A stretch of 64,000 nt of DNA from Spirillospora albida (GCF_000718255.1 NZ_JOFJ01000015.1:62001-126000); one strand, 5' to 3'. Shown: positions 14,882-23,402, numbered from the stretch's first letter. Notes: generated by a model from the letters alone, not told the origin. Numbers and translations are program-made.

Positions 14882-15208
14882 GTGACCTACGTCATTGCGC
14901 AGCCCTGCGTGGACCTGCTCGACAAGGCATGCATCGAGGAGTGCCCGGTCGACTGCATCTACGAGGGGAAGCGTCAGCTCTACATCCACCCGGACGAGTG
15001 CGTCGACTGCGGTGCGTGCGAGCCGGTCTGCCCTGTCGAGGCCATCTACTACGAGGACGACGTCCCCGAGCAGTGGAAGGACTTCTACAAGGTGAACGTG
15101 GAGTTCTTCGACGACCTCGGTTCCCCGGGCGGCGCGTCCAAGGTCGGCAAGATCGACAAGGACCACCCGATCGTGGCGGCGCTGCCCCCGCAGACCCACG
15201 ACGAGTAA
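14882..15208 (+). CDS. fdxA: 7Fe ferredoxin FdxA
   Basis: 108 residues from a GTG at 14882 with the strong ribosome-binding site GAGAGGAG. The N-terminal cysteines CVDLLDKACIEECPVDC would hold the [3Fe-4S] cluster and part of the second cluster, and CVDCGACEPVCP the [4Fe-4S] cluster. The acidic tail (FDDLGSPGGASKVGKIDKDH) is typical of actinobacterial FdxA. It acts as a cytoplasmic one-electron carrier. The fdxA-dapC order, with a gap of 85 bp here, is a conserved actinobacterial arrangement that supports both names. Confidence 0.95.
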   Translation: MTYVIAQPCVDLLDKACIEECPVDCIYEGKRQLYIHPDECVDCGACEPVCPVEAIYYEDDVPEQWKDFYKVNVEFFDDLGSPGGASKVGKIDKDHPIVAALPPQTHDE

Positions 15209-15293
15209 TCCCCCGCTGGGACTTTCCGTTCGGGCCGTGGTGCTCCGCGTCGGCGGAGGCCGCGGCCCTGCGGCTTTCTAGAGAGGACGAGCC

Positions 15294-16379
15294 GTGTTCA
15301 CGCTGCCGGACTTCCCGTGGGATCGGCTGGAGCCGTACAAGGAGCGCGCCCGCGCGCACGCCGGCGGCATCGTCGACCTGTCGGTGGGGACCCCGGTCGA
15401 CCCGACGCCGGAGCCGATCCGCGAGGCGCTCGCGCGGGCCGCGGACGCTCCCGGCTACCCGGCGACGTACGGGACTCCGGAGCTGCGGGAGTCCGTCGCG
15501 GGGTGGCTGCGCCGCCGCTGCGGGGTGACCGGCGCCGATCCCGCCGCGGTCCTGCCCGTGATCGGGACGAAGGAGCTCGTCGCGTGGCTGCCGACGCTGC
15601 TCGGCGCGGGGCCCGGTGACAAGGTCGTCTTCCCCCGGCTCGCGTACCCGACGTACGACGTGGGTGCCCGGCTCGCGGGCGCGCAGTCGATCGCGGCGGA
15701 CGGGCTGCTCACGCTCGGCCCGGTCAACCCGAAGATCGTGTGGGTGAACTCGCCGTCCAACCCGACCGGCAAGGTGCTGCCCGTCGAGCATCTGCGGAAG
15801 ATGGTGGCGTGGGCGCGGAGCCGCGGCGCGATCCTCGTGTCGGACGAGTGCTACCTGGAGTTCGGGTGGGACGACGAGAAGCCGCCCGTCTCGATCCTGC
15901 GCCCGGACGTGTGCGAGGGCTCCCACGAGGGGCTGCTCGCGGTGAACTCGCTGTCGAAGCGCTCGAACATGGCGGGGTACCGGGCCGGGTTCGTCACCGG
16001 CGACCCCGCGCTGGTCAAGCAACTCCTGGAGGTCCGCAAGCACGCCGGGATGATCGTCCCGGCGCCGGTGCAGGCGGCGATGGCGGTCGCGTTCGACGAC
16101 GACGCGCACGTGGACGAGCAGCGCGCCCGGTACGCGAAGCGCCGCGCGGCCCTGCGCGCCGCGTTCGAGGGGCACGGGTTCCGGATCGACGACTCGGAGG
16201 CGTCCCTGTACCTGTGGGCCACGCGGGACGAGCCCTGCTGGGACACCGTCGCGCACCTCGCGTCACTCGGCGTCCTCGTCGGCCCCGGCGACTTCTACGG
16301 GGACGCCGGTGCCCGGCACGTCCGGATCGCGTTGACCGCGACCGACGAGCGGGTGGCGGAGGCGGTCGCGCGGCTGTGA
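15294..16379 (+). CDS. dapC: N-succinyldiaminopimelate aminotransferase DapC
   Basis: 361 residues, fold-type I PLP aminotransferase. Signs are DLSVGTPVDPTP, the GTKELVAWLP helix, VNSPSNPTGK, SDECYLEFGW and the PLP-lysine motif SLSKRSNMAGYRAGF. DapC transfers the amino group from glutamate in the succinylase branch of lysine and diaminopimelate synthesis; dapD and dapE of the same branch are near the right end of this window. It starts with GTG after GAGAGGACG. The DapC identity rests on the fdxA linkage and overall sequence; a related aminotransferase specificity cannot be fully excluded. Confidence 0.92.
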   Translation: MFTLPDFPWDRLEPYKERARAHAGGIVDLSVGTPVDPTPEPIREALARAADAPGYPATYGTPELRESVAGWLRRRCGVTGADPAAVLPVIGTKELVAWLPTLLGAGPGDKVVFPRLAYPTYDVGARLAGAQSIAADGLLTLGPVNPKIVWVNSPSNPTGKVLPVEHLRKMVAWARSRGAILVSDECYLEFGWDDEKPPVSILRPDVCEGSHEGLLAVNSLSKRSNMAGYRAGFVTGDPALVKQLLEVRKHAGMIVPAPVQAAMAVAFDDDAHVDEQRARYAKRRAALRAAFEGHGFRIDDSEASLYLWATRDEPCWDTVAHLASLGVLVGPGDFYGDAGARHVRIALTATDERVAEAVARL

Positions 16380-16383
16380 CCCT

Positions 16384-16399
16384 CCGGAACGGGTTCCGG
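16384..16399. terminator. Short hairpin after dapC
   Basis: CCGGAAC and GTTCCGG form a 7-bp stem with a two-base loop, 5 bp after the dapC stop and followed by CTTT. A weak terminator candidate. Confidence 0.4.
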
Positions 16400-16439
16400 C
16401 TTTGTCACGTCTCACCCCGGTATAGGGACCGGCGCCCGC

Positions 16440-16460
16440 CCTGCGGGTAGAATCCGCAGG
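16440..16460 (+). promoter_or_regulatory. Inverted repeat enclosing a -10 box upstream of the DUF4178 operon
   Basis: Arms CCTGCGG (16440-16446) and CCGCAGG (16454-16460) flank GTAGAAT, which contains the -10-like hexamer TAGAAT (16448-16453). The start codon of the first operon gene is 40 nt downstream. The symmetrical dress around a -10 box suggests a repressor operator. Confidence 0.45.
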
Positions 16461-16499
16461 TCAGTACCGGTCCGAGTGGACGATTAGACGGAGGTTCCC

Positions 16500-17111
16500 G
16501 TGGACGCGGTGATCGTGGTCCTGCTGGTGCTCATCCTGCTCGCGCTCGGTGTGCTGATCGGGGTCCTGCTGCGCCGCCGCTCCAAGGCGGAGGGGGCCCC
16601 GGCGCCCGCCGCGCCCCGCGACCCGTTCGCGGCGGAGGACCAGGTCGGCGGCGACCCCCGCACGATCAAGGCCGGCGACATGATCGAGTACCTCGGCACC
16701 CGCTACTTCGTGCGCGGCTCCGTCCGGCTGAAGGAGGGCGGCTTCACCTGGAGCGAGCACCTCCTCGACGCCGACACGATCGAGGGCGCCAAGGTGTGGC
16801 TGTCGGTCGAGGAGGACCCGGACCTCGAGGTCGTCTGGTGGACCGGCCGCGACATGGAGGGCCTGAGCCCCGGCGGCAAGACGATCACCGTGGACGGGGT
16901 CGAGTACCGCCGCGAGGAGCACGGCACCGCCGACTACACCAGCGAGGGCACGACGGGTCTCGGCGTCCAGGGGCGCGTCGAGTACCTCGACTACGCGGGC
17001 CCGCGCGGCAAGTACCTGTCGTTCGAGCAGTACGGTGCGGGCCAGTGGGAGGCGGGGCTCGGCGACCGCGTCCCGAACGGCGCCCTCACCATCTACCCGG
17101 GCGGAAGCTGA
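16500..17111 (+). CDS. DUF4178 protein with N-terminal membrane anchor
   Basis: 203 residues. One transmembrane helix (residues 3-24) is followed by RRRSK and a Pro/Ala linker, then the DUF4178 domain (about 55-200). That domain contains KAGDMIEYLGTRYFVRGSV, EDPDLEVVWWTGRDM and a C-terminal EYLDYAG...YLSFEQYGAGQWEA. The start is a GTG with GACGGAGG nearby. It is the first of five genes ending with an aminopropyltransferase-like gene, a grouping known from actinomycetes but without assigned function. Predicted to sit on the inner membrane with its domain in the cytoplasm. Confidence 0.85.
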   Translation: MDAVIVVLLVLILLALGVLIGVLLRRRSKAEGAPAPAAPRDPFAAEDQVGGDPRTIKAGDMIEYLGTRYFVRGSVRLKEGGFTWSEHLLDADTIEGAKVWLSVEEDPDLEVVWWTGRDMEGLSPGGKTITVDGVEYRREEHGTADYTSEGTTGLGVQGRVEYLDYAGPRGKYLSFEQYGAGQWEAGLGDRVPNGALTIYPGGS

Positions 17112-17113
17112 CG

Positions 17114-17653
17114 GTGCTCGCGACCCTCGACGTCCCCTACGCCGACGCCCGCGCCGACGCGCTGTCGTTCGCGCTGGACCTGCCCAGGATGGACGCCCTC
17201 GCCGTCCTCGCGGTGGAGCGCGGCGGGACGGCCGTGGAGTTCCGCCTCCTCGGCACGTCCCACCAGGTGTTCGCCGGGCCGCTGAGCGAGACGGTCGCGT
17301 GCCTGCCGGGCACCGCCGACCCGCTGCCCGCCGGCGCCGCGCGGGCCGTCGGCGGCTGGACGTACCGGTTCGCCGCCTCGACCGCCGTCCACGCCGATGA
17401 CGCCGCGTTCGCCGCCGCCGTCGAGGACGTCCGGACGCGCCTCGCCGGACGGGACGACGCGCTGCTGGGAACGTTCCCCGGCGCCCGGCACGCCGTCACG
17501 GCCCTGGCCCTCGAGAGCGGCGGCCCCGGGAGCGCGGGCCTCGGCTGGCGGACGTGGCACGCCTACCCCCAGACCCGGGAGATCGTCATGACGCGGAGCC
17601 GCCTCGTGAGGCCGGACGAGCCGCACGAGGCCCGAGTGAGTGAGACGCCGTGA
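17114..17653 (+). CDS. DUF2617 family protein
   Basis: 179 residues from a GTG 2 bp after the preceding stop. Soluble, with no membrane segment. It shows the DUF2617 layout: DVPYADARADALSFALDLP at the start, FRLLGTSHQVF, CLPG, then RLAGRDDALLGTFPGARHAVTAL and WRTWHAYPQTREIVMTRSRL. Function unknown. Coupled to its neighbours in the DUF4178/DUF2617/DUF4247/DUF350/aminopropyltransferase operon; its last codons overlap the next gene's start. Confidence 0.8.
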   Translation: MLATLDVPYADARADALSFALDLPRMDALAVLAVERGGTAVEFRLLGTSHQVFAGPLSETVACLPGTADPLPAGAARAVGGWTYRFAASTAVHADDAAFAAAVEDVRTRLAGRDDALLGTFPGARHAVTALALESGGPGSAGLGWRTWHAYPQTREIVMTRSRLVRPDEPHEARVSETP

Positions 17654-18084
17654 ACAAGAAATTCTGGTGGATCGGCGGCATCTGCGCCGCCGTCATCGTC
17701 GCGATCGTGGCGATCGCCGTCCTCAAGGACGACTCGCCGGAGAACTGGATCGGGAAGAAGTACAAGAAGGTGTCCGCCGGGACGTACCACTCCGGCAAGG
17801 CGCCGAAGGCCGTCGCGGCGGAGATCGGCCGGAAGCACAAGCCGATCGACACCGTCGACTCCCTCGGCCGGTCGGGCGGCGGGCTCTTCCTGCGCTATCC
17901 GGACCTGGTGGTCGGGGTCCTGCCCGACGGGACGGGCAGCCGCATCACGGTCGACGACCCCGACAGCGGCTACCGCCGGTACCACTCGCACGTCGGCGTG
18001 CTGTGGATCGCCCCCGGCAGCCACGGATGGACCAGCGGCGGCGCCGCGTCGTTCCGCGGCGGCGGCCCCGGATCGGGCAAGTGA
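17650..18084 (+). CDS. DUF4247-like membrane-anchored protein
   Basis: 144 residues. One N-terminal transmembrane helix (FWWIGGICAAVIVAIVAIAVL) is followed by an extracytoplasmic domain: PENWIGKKYKKVSAGTYHSG, GGLFLRYPDLVVGVLPDGTG, then a Gly/Ser-rich tail. The start is GTG within the stop region of the DUF2617 gene (4-bp overlap), so it is translationally coupled. It fits DUF4247 in position and pattern. Role unknown. Confidence 0.7.
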   Translation: MNKKFWWIGGICAAVIVAIVAIAVLKDDSPENWIGKKYKKVSAGTYHSGKAPKAVAAEIGRKHKPIDTVDSLGRSGGGLFLRYPDLVVGVLPDGTGSRITVDDPDSGYRRYHSHVGVLWIAPGSHGWTSGGAASFRGGGPGSGK

Positions 18085-18117
18085 GCGGCCCGGATTCGGG
18101 CGAGTGAGGAGCAACCG

Positions 18118-18543
18118 ATGAACGACATCCTGCAGGAGATCGGCGCCACCCTGGCCTACGGGGCGCTCGGCATCGCGCTGATGGCGCTGGGCTACCTGGT
18201 GGTCGAGGTGACCACGCCGGGACGGCTGAGCAACCAGATCTGGGCCGAGGCCAACCGGGGCGCGGCGCTGCTGCTGTCGGCGAAGCTGGTCGGCGTCGGC
18301 GCGATCGTCACGACCGCGATCGTCACCAGTGACGACGACCTCGGCCAGGGGCTGGTCGACACCGCGGTGTTCGGCGGGATCGGCATCGTCCTCATGGTGG
18401 TCGCGTTCTATCTGCTGGACGTCGTCACGCCCGGCAAGCTGGGCGAGACGCTCGTCGGCGGGTCCGCGATCCACCCGGCGGGCTGGGTGGTCGCCGCCAC
18501 CGACCTGGCGGTCGCCGCGATCGTCGCCGGGGCGGTCTCCTGA
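18118..18543 (+). CDS. DUF350 membrane protein
   Basis: 141 residues with four predicted transmembrane helices arranged as two repeats. Each repeat ends with a related loop: VEVTTPGRLSNQI and LDVVTPGKLGETL. This is the DUF350 fold, found in operons with DUF4178 and aminopropyltransferase genes in many bacteria. The ATG at 18118 has GAGGAG upstream. A membrane partner or channel-like role in the operon is suspected but not shown. Confidence 0.9.
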   Translation: MNDILQEIGATLAYGALGIALMALGYLVVEVTTPGRLSNQIWAEANRGAALLLSAKLVGVGAIVTTAIVTSDDDLGQGLVDTAVFGGIGIVLMVVAFYLLDVVTPGKLGETLVGGSAIHPAGWVVAATDLAVAAIVAGAVS

Positions 18544-18668
18544 CCCCGCCCGCCGAGAGCGGCACGGGCGCCGGATGCGACCCGGCCACCGAGACCAGTG
18601 CGGTCGCGGAGACCGGTGCGGTCGCGGAGGGCGGTGCGGGCGCCGCGTCGCTCGGGGCGCCGGCGCGG

Positions 18669-20198
18669 GTGGCGCGGGCGCTCGTCCTCGCGGCCGTGTT
18701 CACGTGCGCGGCGTGCGGGCTGGTGTACGAGCTGGCGCTGGTCGCGCTCGGCAGCTACCTGGTCGGCAACTCCGTCACGCAGGCGTCGGTCGTGCTGTCG
18801 GTGATGGTGTTCGCGATGGGGGTCGGTTCGCTCGCGGCGAAGCCGCTGCAGGGGCGCCCGGTCGTCGCGTTCGCCGTGATCGAGGGGCTGCTCGCGCTGG
18901 CCGGCGGGCTGTCGGTGCTGGTGCTGTACGCCGCGTACGCGTGGCTGAACCTGTACGTGCCGGCGCTGGTCGTCGTGGCGTTCGCGGTCGGCGCGCTGAT
19001 CGGCGCGGAGATCCCGCTGCTGATGACGCTGCTGCAGCGGATCCGCAGGCAGGACGCCGGGTCGGCGGTCGCCGACCTGTTCGCCGCCGACTATGTGGGC
19101 GCGCTGATCGGCGGCCTCGCGTTCCCGTTCCTGCTGCTGCCCACGTTCGGGCACATCCGGGGCGCGCTGCTGGTCGGCGTCGTGAACGCGGTCGCCGGGA
19201 TCGCGGTCGTGCTGTGGCTGTTCCGGCGGCAGCTGGGCCGCGCCGCGCGGGTGGCGCTGTGCGGCGGGATGGCGGCCGTCCTCGCCGTCCTCGGCTGGAC
19301 GTACGCGCTCGCGGACGGGTTCGAGGTGTCGGCGCGGCAGGCGCTCTACGCCGCCCCGATCGCGCTCGCGGAGCGCACCCCGTACCAGGAGATCGTGATC
19401 ACGCGGAAGGTGTCGCTGTCGGGCGGCACGTCCGATCTGCGGCTGTTCCTGAACGGCGACCTGCAGTTCTCGTCCGTGGACGAGTACCGGTACCACGAGT
19501 CGCTCGTGCACCCCCTGATGGCGGGGCCGCGCGGCCGGGTCCTGATCCTCGGCGGCGGGGACGGCCTGGCGCTGCGCGAGGTGCTCCGCTACCGGGACGT
19601 CCGGGACGTCACGCTCGTGGAGCTCGACCCGGCGATGATCCGGCTGGCCCGCACCTACGGGCCGATCGCGTCGCTGAACGGGCACGCGTTCGACGACCCG
19701 CGCGTGCGGACGGTCGCGGCCGACGCGTTCTCCTGGCTGCGCCGCGGCACCGGGAAGTTCGACGCGGTCGTGGTGGACATGCCGGACCCGGACGACGTCT
19801 CCACCGCCAAGCTGTACTCCGTCGAGTTCTACGGCCTGGTGAAGCGGGTGCTGGCGCCGGGCGGGCGCGTCGTCGTCCAGTCCGGGTCGCCGTACTTCGC
19901 GCCGCGGTCGTTCTGGAGCATCCGCAAGTCGATCGCCGCCGCCGGGTACGCGACGGCGCCGTACCACGTGGACGTCCCGAGTTTCGGCGACTGGGGCTAC
20001 GTCCTCGCGGCCCCGGGCGGGGCCCCGCCGCCGGTGCGGCTGTCCCCGGACGCGGGGGACCTCCGCTTCGTGGACACGCCGCTCCTCCAGGCCGCCACGG
20101 TCTTCCCCAAGGATCTCCGCCGCGACGACGCCGAGATCAACACGCTCGTCCACCCGCGCCTGGTGGAGTACCAGAAGGACGAGTGGAAGTACTCCTAA
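18669..20198 (+). CDS. speE: Membrane-bound polyamine aminopropyltransferase-like protein
   Basis: 509 residues (from a GTG at 18669). The N-terminal half has about six to seven hydrophobic helices. The C-terminal half is a spermidine-synthase-type domain: LFLNGDLQFSSVDEYRYHES, LILGGGDGLALREVLRY (nucleotide loop), VTLVELDPAMI and AVVVDMPDPDD. Classical SpeE transfers aminopropyl from decarboxylated SAM to putrescine; in these membrane fusions the true substrate is unknown. The start is uncertain: the frame stays open upstream to a CTG that overlaps the DUF350 stop, with a Thr/Ala/Glu repeat between, and the GTG has a poor ribosome-binding site. Last gene of the five-gene operon. Confidence 0.85.
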   Translation: MARALVLAAVFTCAACGLVYELALVALGSYLVGNSVTQASVVLSVMVFAMGVGSLAAKPLQGRPVVAFAVIEGLLALAGGLSVLVLYAAYAWLNLYVPALVVVAFAVGALIGAEIPLLMTLLQRIRRQDAGSAVADLFAADYVGALIGGLAFPFLLLPTFGHIRGALLVGVVNAVAGIAVVLWLFRRQLGRAARVALCGGMAAVLAVLGWTYALADGFEVSARQALYAAPIALAERTPYQEIVITRKVSLSGGTSDLRLFLNGDLQFSSVDEYRYHESLVHPLMAGPRGRVLILGGGDGLALREVLRYRDVRDVTLVELDPAMIRLARTYGPIASLNGHAFDDPRVRTVAADAFSWLRRGTGKFDAVVVDMPDPDDVSTAKLYSVEFYGLVKRVLAPGGRVVVQSGSPYFAPRSFWSIRKSIAAAGYATAPYHVDVPSFGDWGYVLAAPGGAPPPVRLSPDAGDLRFVDTPLLQAATVFPKDLRRDDAEINTLVHPRLVEYQKDEWKYS

Positions 20199-20217
20199 CC
20201 GGCCGGGGGCCGCGGTG

Positions 20218-21309
20218 TCAGCGGAAGCGCTCGATGACCGGCTCCCGCGTGGTGTGCCCCACGCCCAGCACCGTGCGGCCCCGGCCGACCTGGGTGAGTT
20301 CGTAGATCGACGGGATGCCGCCCCCGGGCGGCAGGGCGCGCTCGACGCTCGTCCACGCGGTGCCGTCGAAGTGCTGGTAGACGGCGGCCTGGTTGCCCTG
20401 GAACCAGACGCCGCCGCGCCCGTCCGCGGCGATGCGTCCGAGGAACCCGGGGTCGGCGGGGGTGAAGCGCGCGGCGGCGGCGGCCGGACGCGGCGGCTTG
20501 TGCTCCGTCCAGGTCCCGTCCTTGTAGCGCATGAGCGTGGGGCCGGAGAACAGGGGGTCGAACGGCATGGTGAGGACCCAGACGTCGTCCCGGTCGACCG
20601 GGAGGATCTGCAGGATCCACTGGGGCCACCGCGTCGGGAAGTCGATGTCCTGCCAGGTCCGGCCGTCGAAGCGGCGCAGCGCCGTCGGGTCGGACGCGTC
20701 GCCGCTCCCGCCCGCCCAGACGTCGCGCGGCGTGCGGGCGGCGACCGTGGCCAGCGGCAGGGGGTCCAGGCCGATGTCCTGCTCGGTCCAGGCGCCGCCG
20801 GTGTACTTGAGGACGGCGCAGTCCGCCTCGGTCTGGCATCCGGCCGACCATGCGCCGCCGCGCGAGTCGACCGATACCGCGAGGGGTGTGGGCAGCGGGT
20901 AGGGGACGGGCTTCCATGAGCGTCCGTCCCAGTGCAGCGACCGGGTGTCCGCCGGGTCGGAGGACTGGCCGACCGCCCAGGCGTTGCGGGGGCCGTTGGA
21001 GGAGACGCCCATGAGGGCGGGGGCGGTGCCGGGCGGAAGGGGATCGCGGGTCCAGGACGAGCCGTCCCAGCGGAGGACGACGGGGACCGTCCCGTCCGAT
21101 TCGGAGCCGACGGCCCAGGCGGTCCGCGTCCTCGGCGCGGTGACGCCGTAGAGCGCGGCCGGCTGGGTCAGGGCGGGGACGGTGGACGTCCACGCGCCGT
21201 CCGGCGGGTCCGCCGCGGCGGGCGCGGCGGGCGTGGCGGCCAGCAGCGCGGTGGCGAGAGCGGTGAGGGTGATCGGGGTGGCGGCGCGGCGGGTGGGCAC
21301 GGATGACAT
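20218..21309 (-). CDS. Secreted beta-propeller-like protein
   Basis: 363 residues with a Sec signal peptide (ATALLAATPAAPAAA-DP). The mature part consists of repeating units of about 40-50 residues in which W-A-V-G or W-A-G-G is followed by a W-D-G-x-S/T-W turn: RTAWAVGSES, WDGSSWTRDP, NAWAVGQSS, WDGRSWKPV, DVWAGGSGD and FDGRTWQDI. This is the pattern of secreted Kelch/propeller proteins in actinomycetes. No catalytic motif. Probably an extracellular binding protein. Convergent with the aminopropyltransferase gene. Confidence 0.75.
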   Translation of the reverse strand: MSSVPTRRAATPITLTALATALLAATPAAPAAADPPDGAWTSTVPALTQPAALYGVTAPRTRTAWAVGSESDGTVPVVLRWDGSSWTRDPLPPGTAPALMGVSSNGPRNAWAVGQSSDPADTRSLHWDGRSWKPVPYPLPTPLAVSVDSRGGAWSAGCQTEADCAVLKYTGGAWTEQDIGLDPLPLATVAARTPRDVWAGGSGDASDPTALRRFDGRTWQDIDFPTRWPQWILQILPVDRDDVWVLTMPFDPLFSGPTLMRYKDGTWTEHKPPRPAAAAARFTPADPGFLGRIAADGRGGVWFQGNQAAVYQHFDGTAWTSVERALPPGGGIPSIYELTQVGRGRTVLGVGHTTREPVIERFR

Positions 21310-21432
21310 GGAGCCTCCATGGCGTCGCGGGCGGTGCGGCCCGTACCTTGCCAGTGTCTACTGGCAAGAAAGGACGGTACGGGGTCCCGGGCGCCGGACG
21401 AAGCCTCGCGGCCGGAACCGGACAGGCCGGCC

Positions 21433-22134
21433 TCAGTCCGGGACGGATCGCCGGATGGCCTCGTCGACGGCGTGCTGGAAGGAGGTGACCAGCGACTGGA
21501 TGAGGAGCGGCTTGAGCTTTCCGGCCAGTTCCGTGAGCCGCGCGCGCTCGTCGGGGGAGCGGCCGCCCTCCCGGTAGGGGCGGACGATCGTCTGCTGGAA
21601 GACGTCCTGGAGCTCCACGGCCAGCGCCGAGGTGTGGCGGTCGACGGCCGCGTGCGCGGCGGCCAGCGTGTCGAGCGGGATCGGCAGCTCGGCCAGCTCG
21701 GCGCTGACGCCGAGCAGCGCGGGGCTGATGACGCGGACCGTCCCGTCGGAGAGGAGCTCGACGACCCCGAGCGCCTCGAGCCGCTCCAGCGCGTCGTCCT
21801 CGAGGTGCCGCCCGGCCCGCCGGTCGAGTTCGTGCCGGTCGAGCAGCTCCGGGCGCTCCGGCGCCCACGGCGACAGCAGCGCCCGCTGCAGCGCGAGGTC
21901 CTCGGCGGGCGCGTCCGCCGGGATCTTCTTCAGGTGCTTCTCGATCGCGGCCAGCGTGAGCCCGAGGGACTGCAGTTCCCGGACGAGCTCCAGCCGCGCG
22001 AGGTGGTCCTCGCCGTACAGGCCGGTGCGGCCGCGCAGCCGGGGCGGCGGGAGGAGGCCGCGTCCGGCGTAGAACCGCACGGTCCGGACGGTCACGCCGG
22101 CGCGCGCGGCCAGCTCGTCCACGGTGAGCTCCAC
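21433..22134 (-). CDS. MerR family transcriptional regulator
   Basis: 233 residues. The MerR DNA-binding region is clear at the N-terminus: TVDELAARAGVTVRTVRFYA, GRGLLPPPRLRGRTGLYGED, and HLARLELVRELQSLGLTL. A long helical C-terminal region (about 100-233) follows, without a metal-binding cysteine cluster, so the inducer is probably organic or acyl-CoA-like. It is divergent from an acyl-CoA dehydrogenase gene. A MerR-type palindrome lies in the shared 78-bp promoter region, so that gene is the likely target. Confidence 0.9.
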   Translation of the reverse strand: MELTVDELAARAGVTVRTVRFYAGRGLLPPPRLRGRTGLYGEDHLARLELVRELQSLGLTLAAIEKHLKKIPADAPAEDLALQRALLSPWAPERPELLDRHELDRRAGRHLEDDALERLEALGVVELLSDGTVRVISPALLGVSAELAELPIPLDTLAAAHAAVDRHTSALAVELQDVFQQTIVRPYREGGRSPDERARLTELAGKLKPLLIQSLVTSFQHAVDEAIRRSVPD

Positions 22135-22148
22135 TCCCGGCCTCCTCT

Positions 22149-22171
22149 ATGTGACAGTCCTAGTGTTACAT
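22149..22171 (+). promoter_or_regulatory. MerR-type palindrome between merR and acyl-CoA dehydrogenase
   Basis: ATGTGACA (22149-22156) and TGTTACAT (22164-22171) are separated by seven bases and match at 7 of 8 positions. Size and position within the short divergent promoter fit a MerR operator that realigns a promoter with a long spacer. Confidence 0.65.
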
Positions 22172-22212
22172 TAATCGTGTATCAGGACGTACTTACCGAG
22201 GGAGTCCGCCGG

Positions 22213-23355
22213 ATGGCACGGGAGATCTTCACCGCGGAGCACGAGGCGTTCCGCGACACGGTGCGCTCGTTCATCGAGAAGGAAATCGCGCCGCACCACG
22301 AGCAGTGGGAGAAGGACGGCGTCGTCTCCCGCGAGGTGTGGCTCGCGGCCGGGCGGCAGGGCCTGCTCGGCATCGACATGCCGGAGGAGTTCGGCGGCGG
22401 CGGCATCGACGACTACCGGTACTACGTCGTCCTGAACGAGGAGCTGGCGAAGGCCGGGGTGCACGGCCCCGGGTTCTCGGTGCACAACGACATCAACGGC
22501 GGCTACCTGCGCCAGCTGTGCGACGACGACCAGAAGGCCCGCTGGTTCCCCGGCTACTGCTCCGGCGAGCTCATCACCGGCATCGCGATGACCGAGCCCG
22601 CCGCCGGCTCCGACCTCCAGGGAATCAAGACCACCGCGATCAAGGACGGCGACGAGTACGTCCTGAACGGCTCCAAGACGTTCATCTCGAACGGCATCCT
22701 CGCCGACCTCGTCATCGTCGTCGCGAAGACCGACCCGTCCGCGGGCGCGCGGGGCGTCAGCCTCCTCATGGTCCAGCGCGGCATGGAGGGCTTCGAGCGC
22801 GGCCGCAACCTCGACAAGGTCGGCATGCACGCGCAGGACACCGCCGAGCTGTTCTTCGACAACGTCCGCGTCCCGGCGAAGAACCTCCTCGGCGAGGAGG
22901 GCATGGGCTTCATCTACCTCATGCAGAACCTCGCCCGCGAGCGCCTCTCCATCGGCGCGACGGCGCAGGCCGCCGCCGAGACGGCGTTCGAGCAGACACT
23001 GGAGTACTGCAAGACCCGCGAGGCGTTCGGCCGCCCGATCGGCAAGTTCCAGCACAACCGCTTCACCCTCGCGGAGATGAAGACGGAACTGACCGTCACC
23101 CGGTCCTTCACCGACGAGTGCATCGTCAAGGAGAGCAAGGGCGAGCTCTCCGCCGACGAGGCCGCGATGCTCAAGTACTGGAACACCGAGCTGCTCAAGC
23201 GGGTCGTGGACCGCTGCGTCCAGCTCCACGGCGGCTACGGCTACATGACCGAGTACCCGATCGCCAAGGCGTACCAGGACGTCCGCATCCAGACGATCTT
23301 CGGCGGCACCACGGAGATCATGAAGGAGATCATCGGCCGCTCGCTCGGCGTCTGA
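22213..23355 (+). CDS. Acyl-CoA dehydrogenase
   Basis: 380 residues, the usual length. Signs include ITGIAMTEPAAGSDLQGIKT (FAD/substrate loop), GSKTFISNGILADLVIVVAK, FFDNVRVPAKNLLGEEGMGF, FGRPIGKFQHNRF and QLHGGYGYMTEYPIAKAYQD followed by IFGGTTEIMKEII. The catalytic base would be the glutamate of the MTEYP segment (position as in isovaleryl/long-chain types). The ATG has GAGGGAG upstream; a GTG at 22178 is a weaker alternative. FAD-dependent alpha-beta desaturation of an acyl-CoA; the chain type is not decided. Divergent from its probable MerR regulator. Confidence 0.95.
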   Translation: MAREIFTAEHEAFRDTVRSFIEKEIAPHHEQWEKDGVVSREVWLAAGRQGLLGIDMPEEFGGGGIDDYRYYVVLNEELAKAGVHGPGFSVHNDINGGYLRQLCDDDQKARWFPGYCSGELITGIAMTEPAAGSDLQGIKTTAIKDGDEYVLNGSKTFISNGILADLVIVVAKTDPSAGARGVSLLMVQRGMEGFERGRNLDKVGMHAQDTAELFFDNVRVPAKNLLGEEGMGFIYLMQNLARERLSIGATAQAAAETAFEQTLEYCKTREAFGRPIGKFQHNRFTLAEMKTELTVTRSFTDECIVKESKGELSADEAAMLKYWNTELLKRVVDRCVQLHGGYGYMTEYPIAKAYQDVRIQTIFGGTTEIMKEIIGRSLGV

Positions 23356-23384
23356 GCCGCGAGCCCCGTCGTCGGCCCCGGGCC

Positions 23385-23402
23385 GACCGCCGCCCGGCGG
23401 TC
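23385..23402. terminator. Hairpin after the acyl-CoA dehydrogenase gene
   Basis: GACCGCC (23385-23391) pairs with GGCGGTC (23396-23402) around GCCC, 29 bp after the stop. No U tract. Between here and 23609 no gene is supportable; AT-richer DNA near 23460-23510 may hold the next promoter. Confidence 0.5.

Noticed and set aside
21319..22212. Open frame upstream of the acyl-CoA dehydrogenase
   Set aside because: It is the complement of the merR gene; the dehydrogenase starts at 22213 after GAGGGAG.
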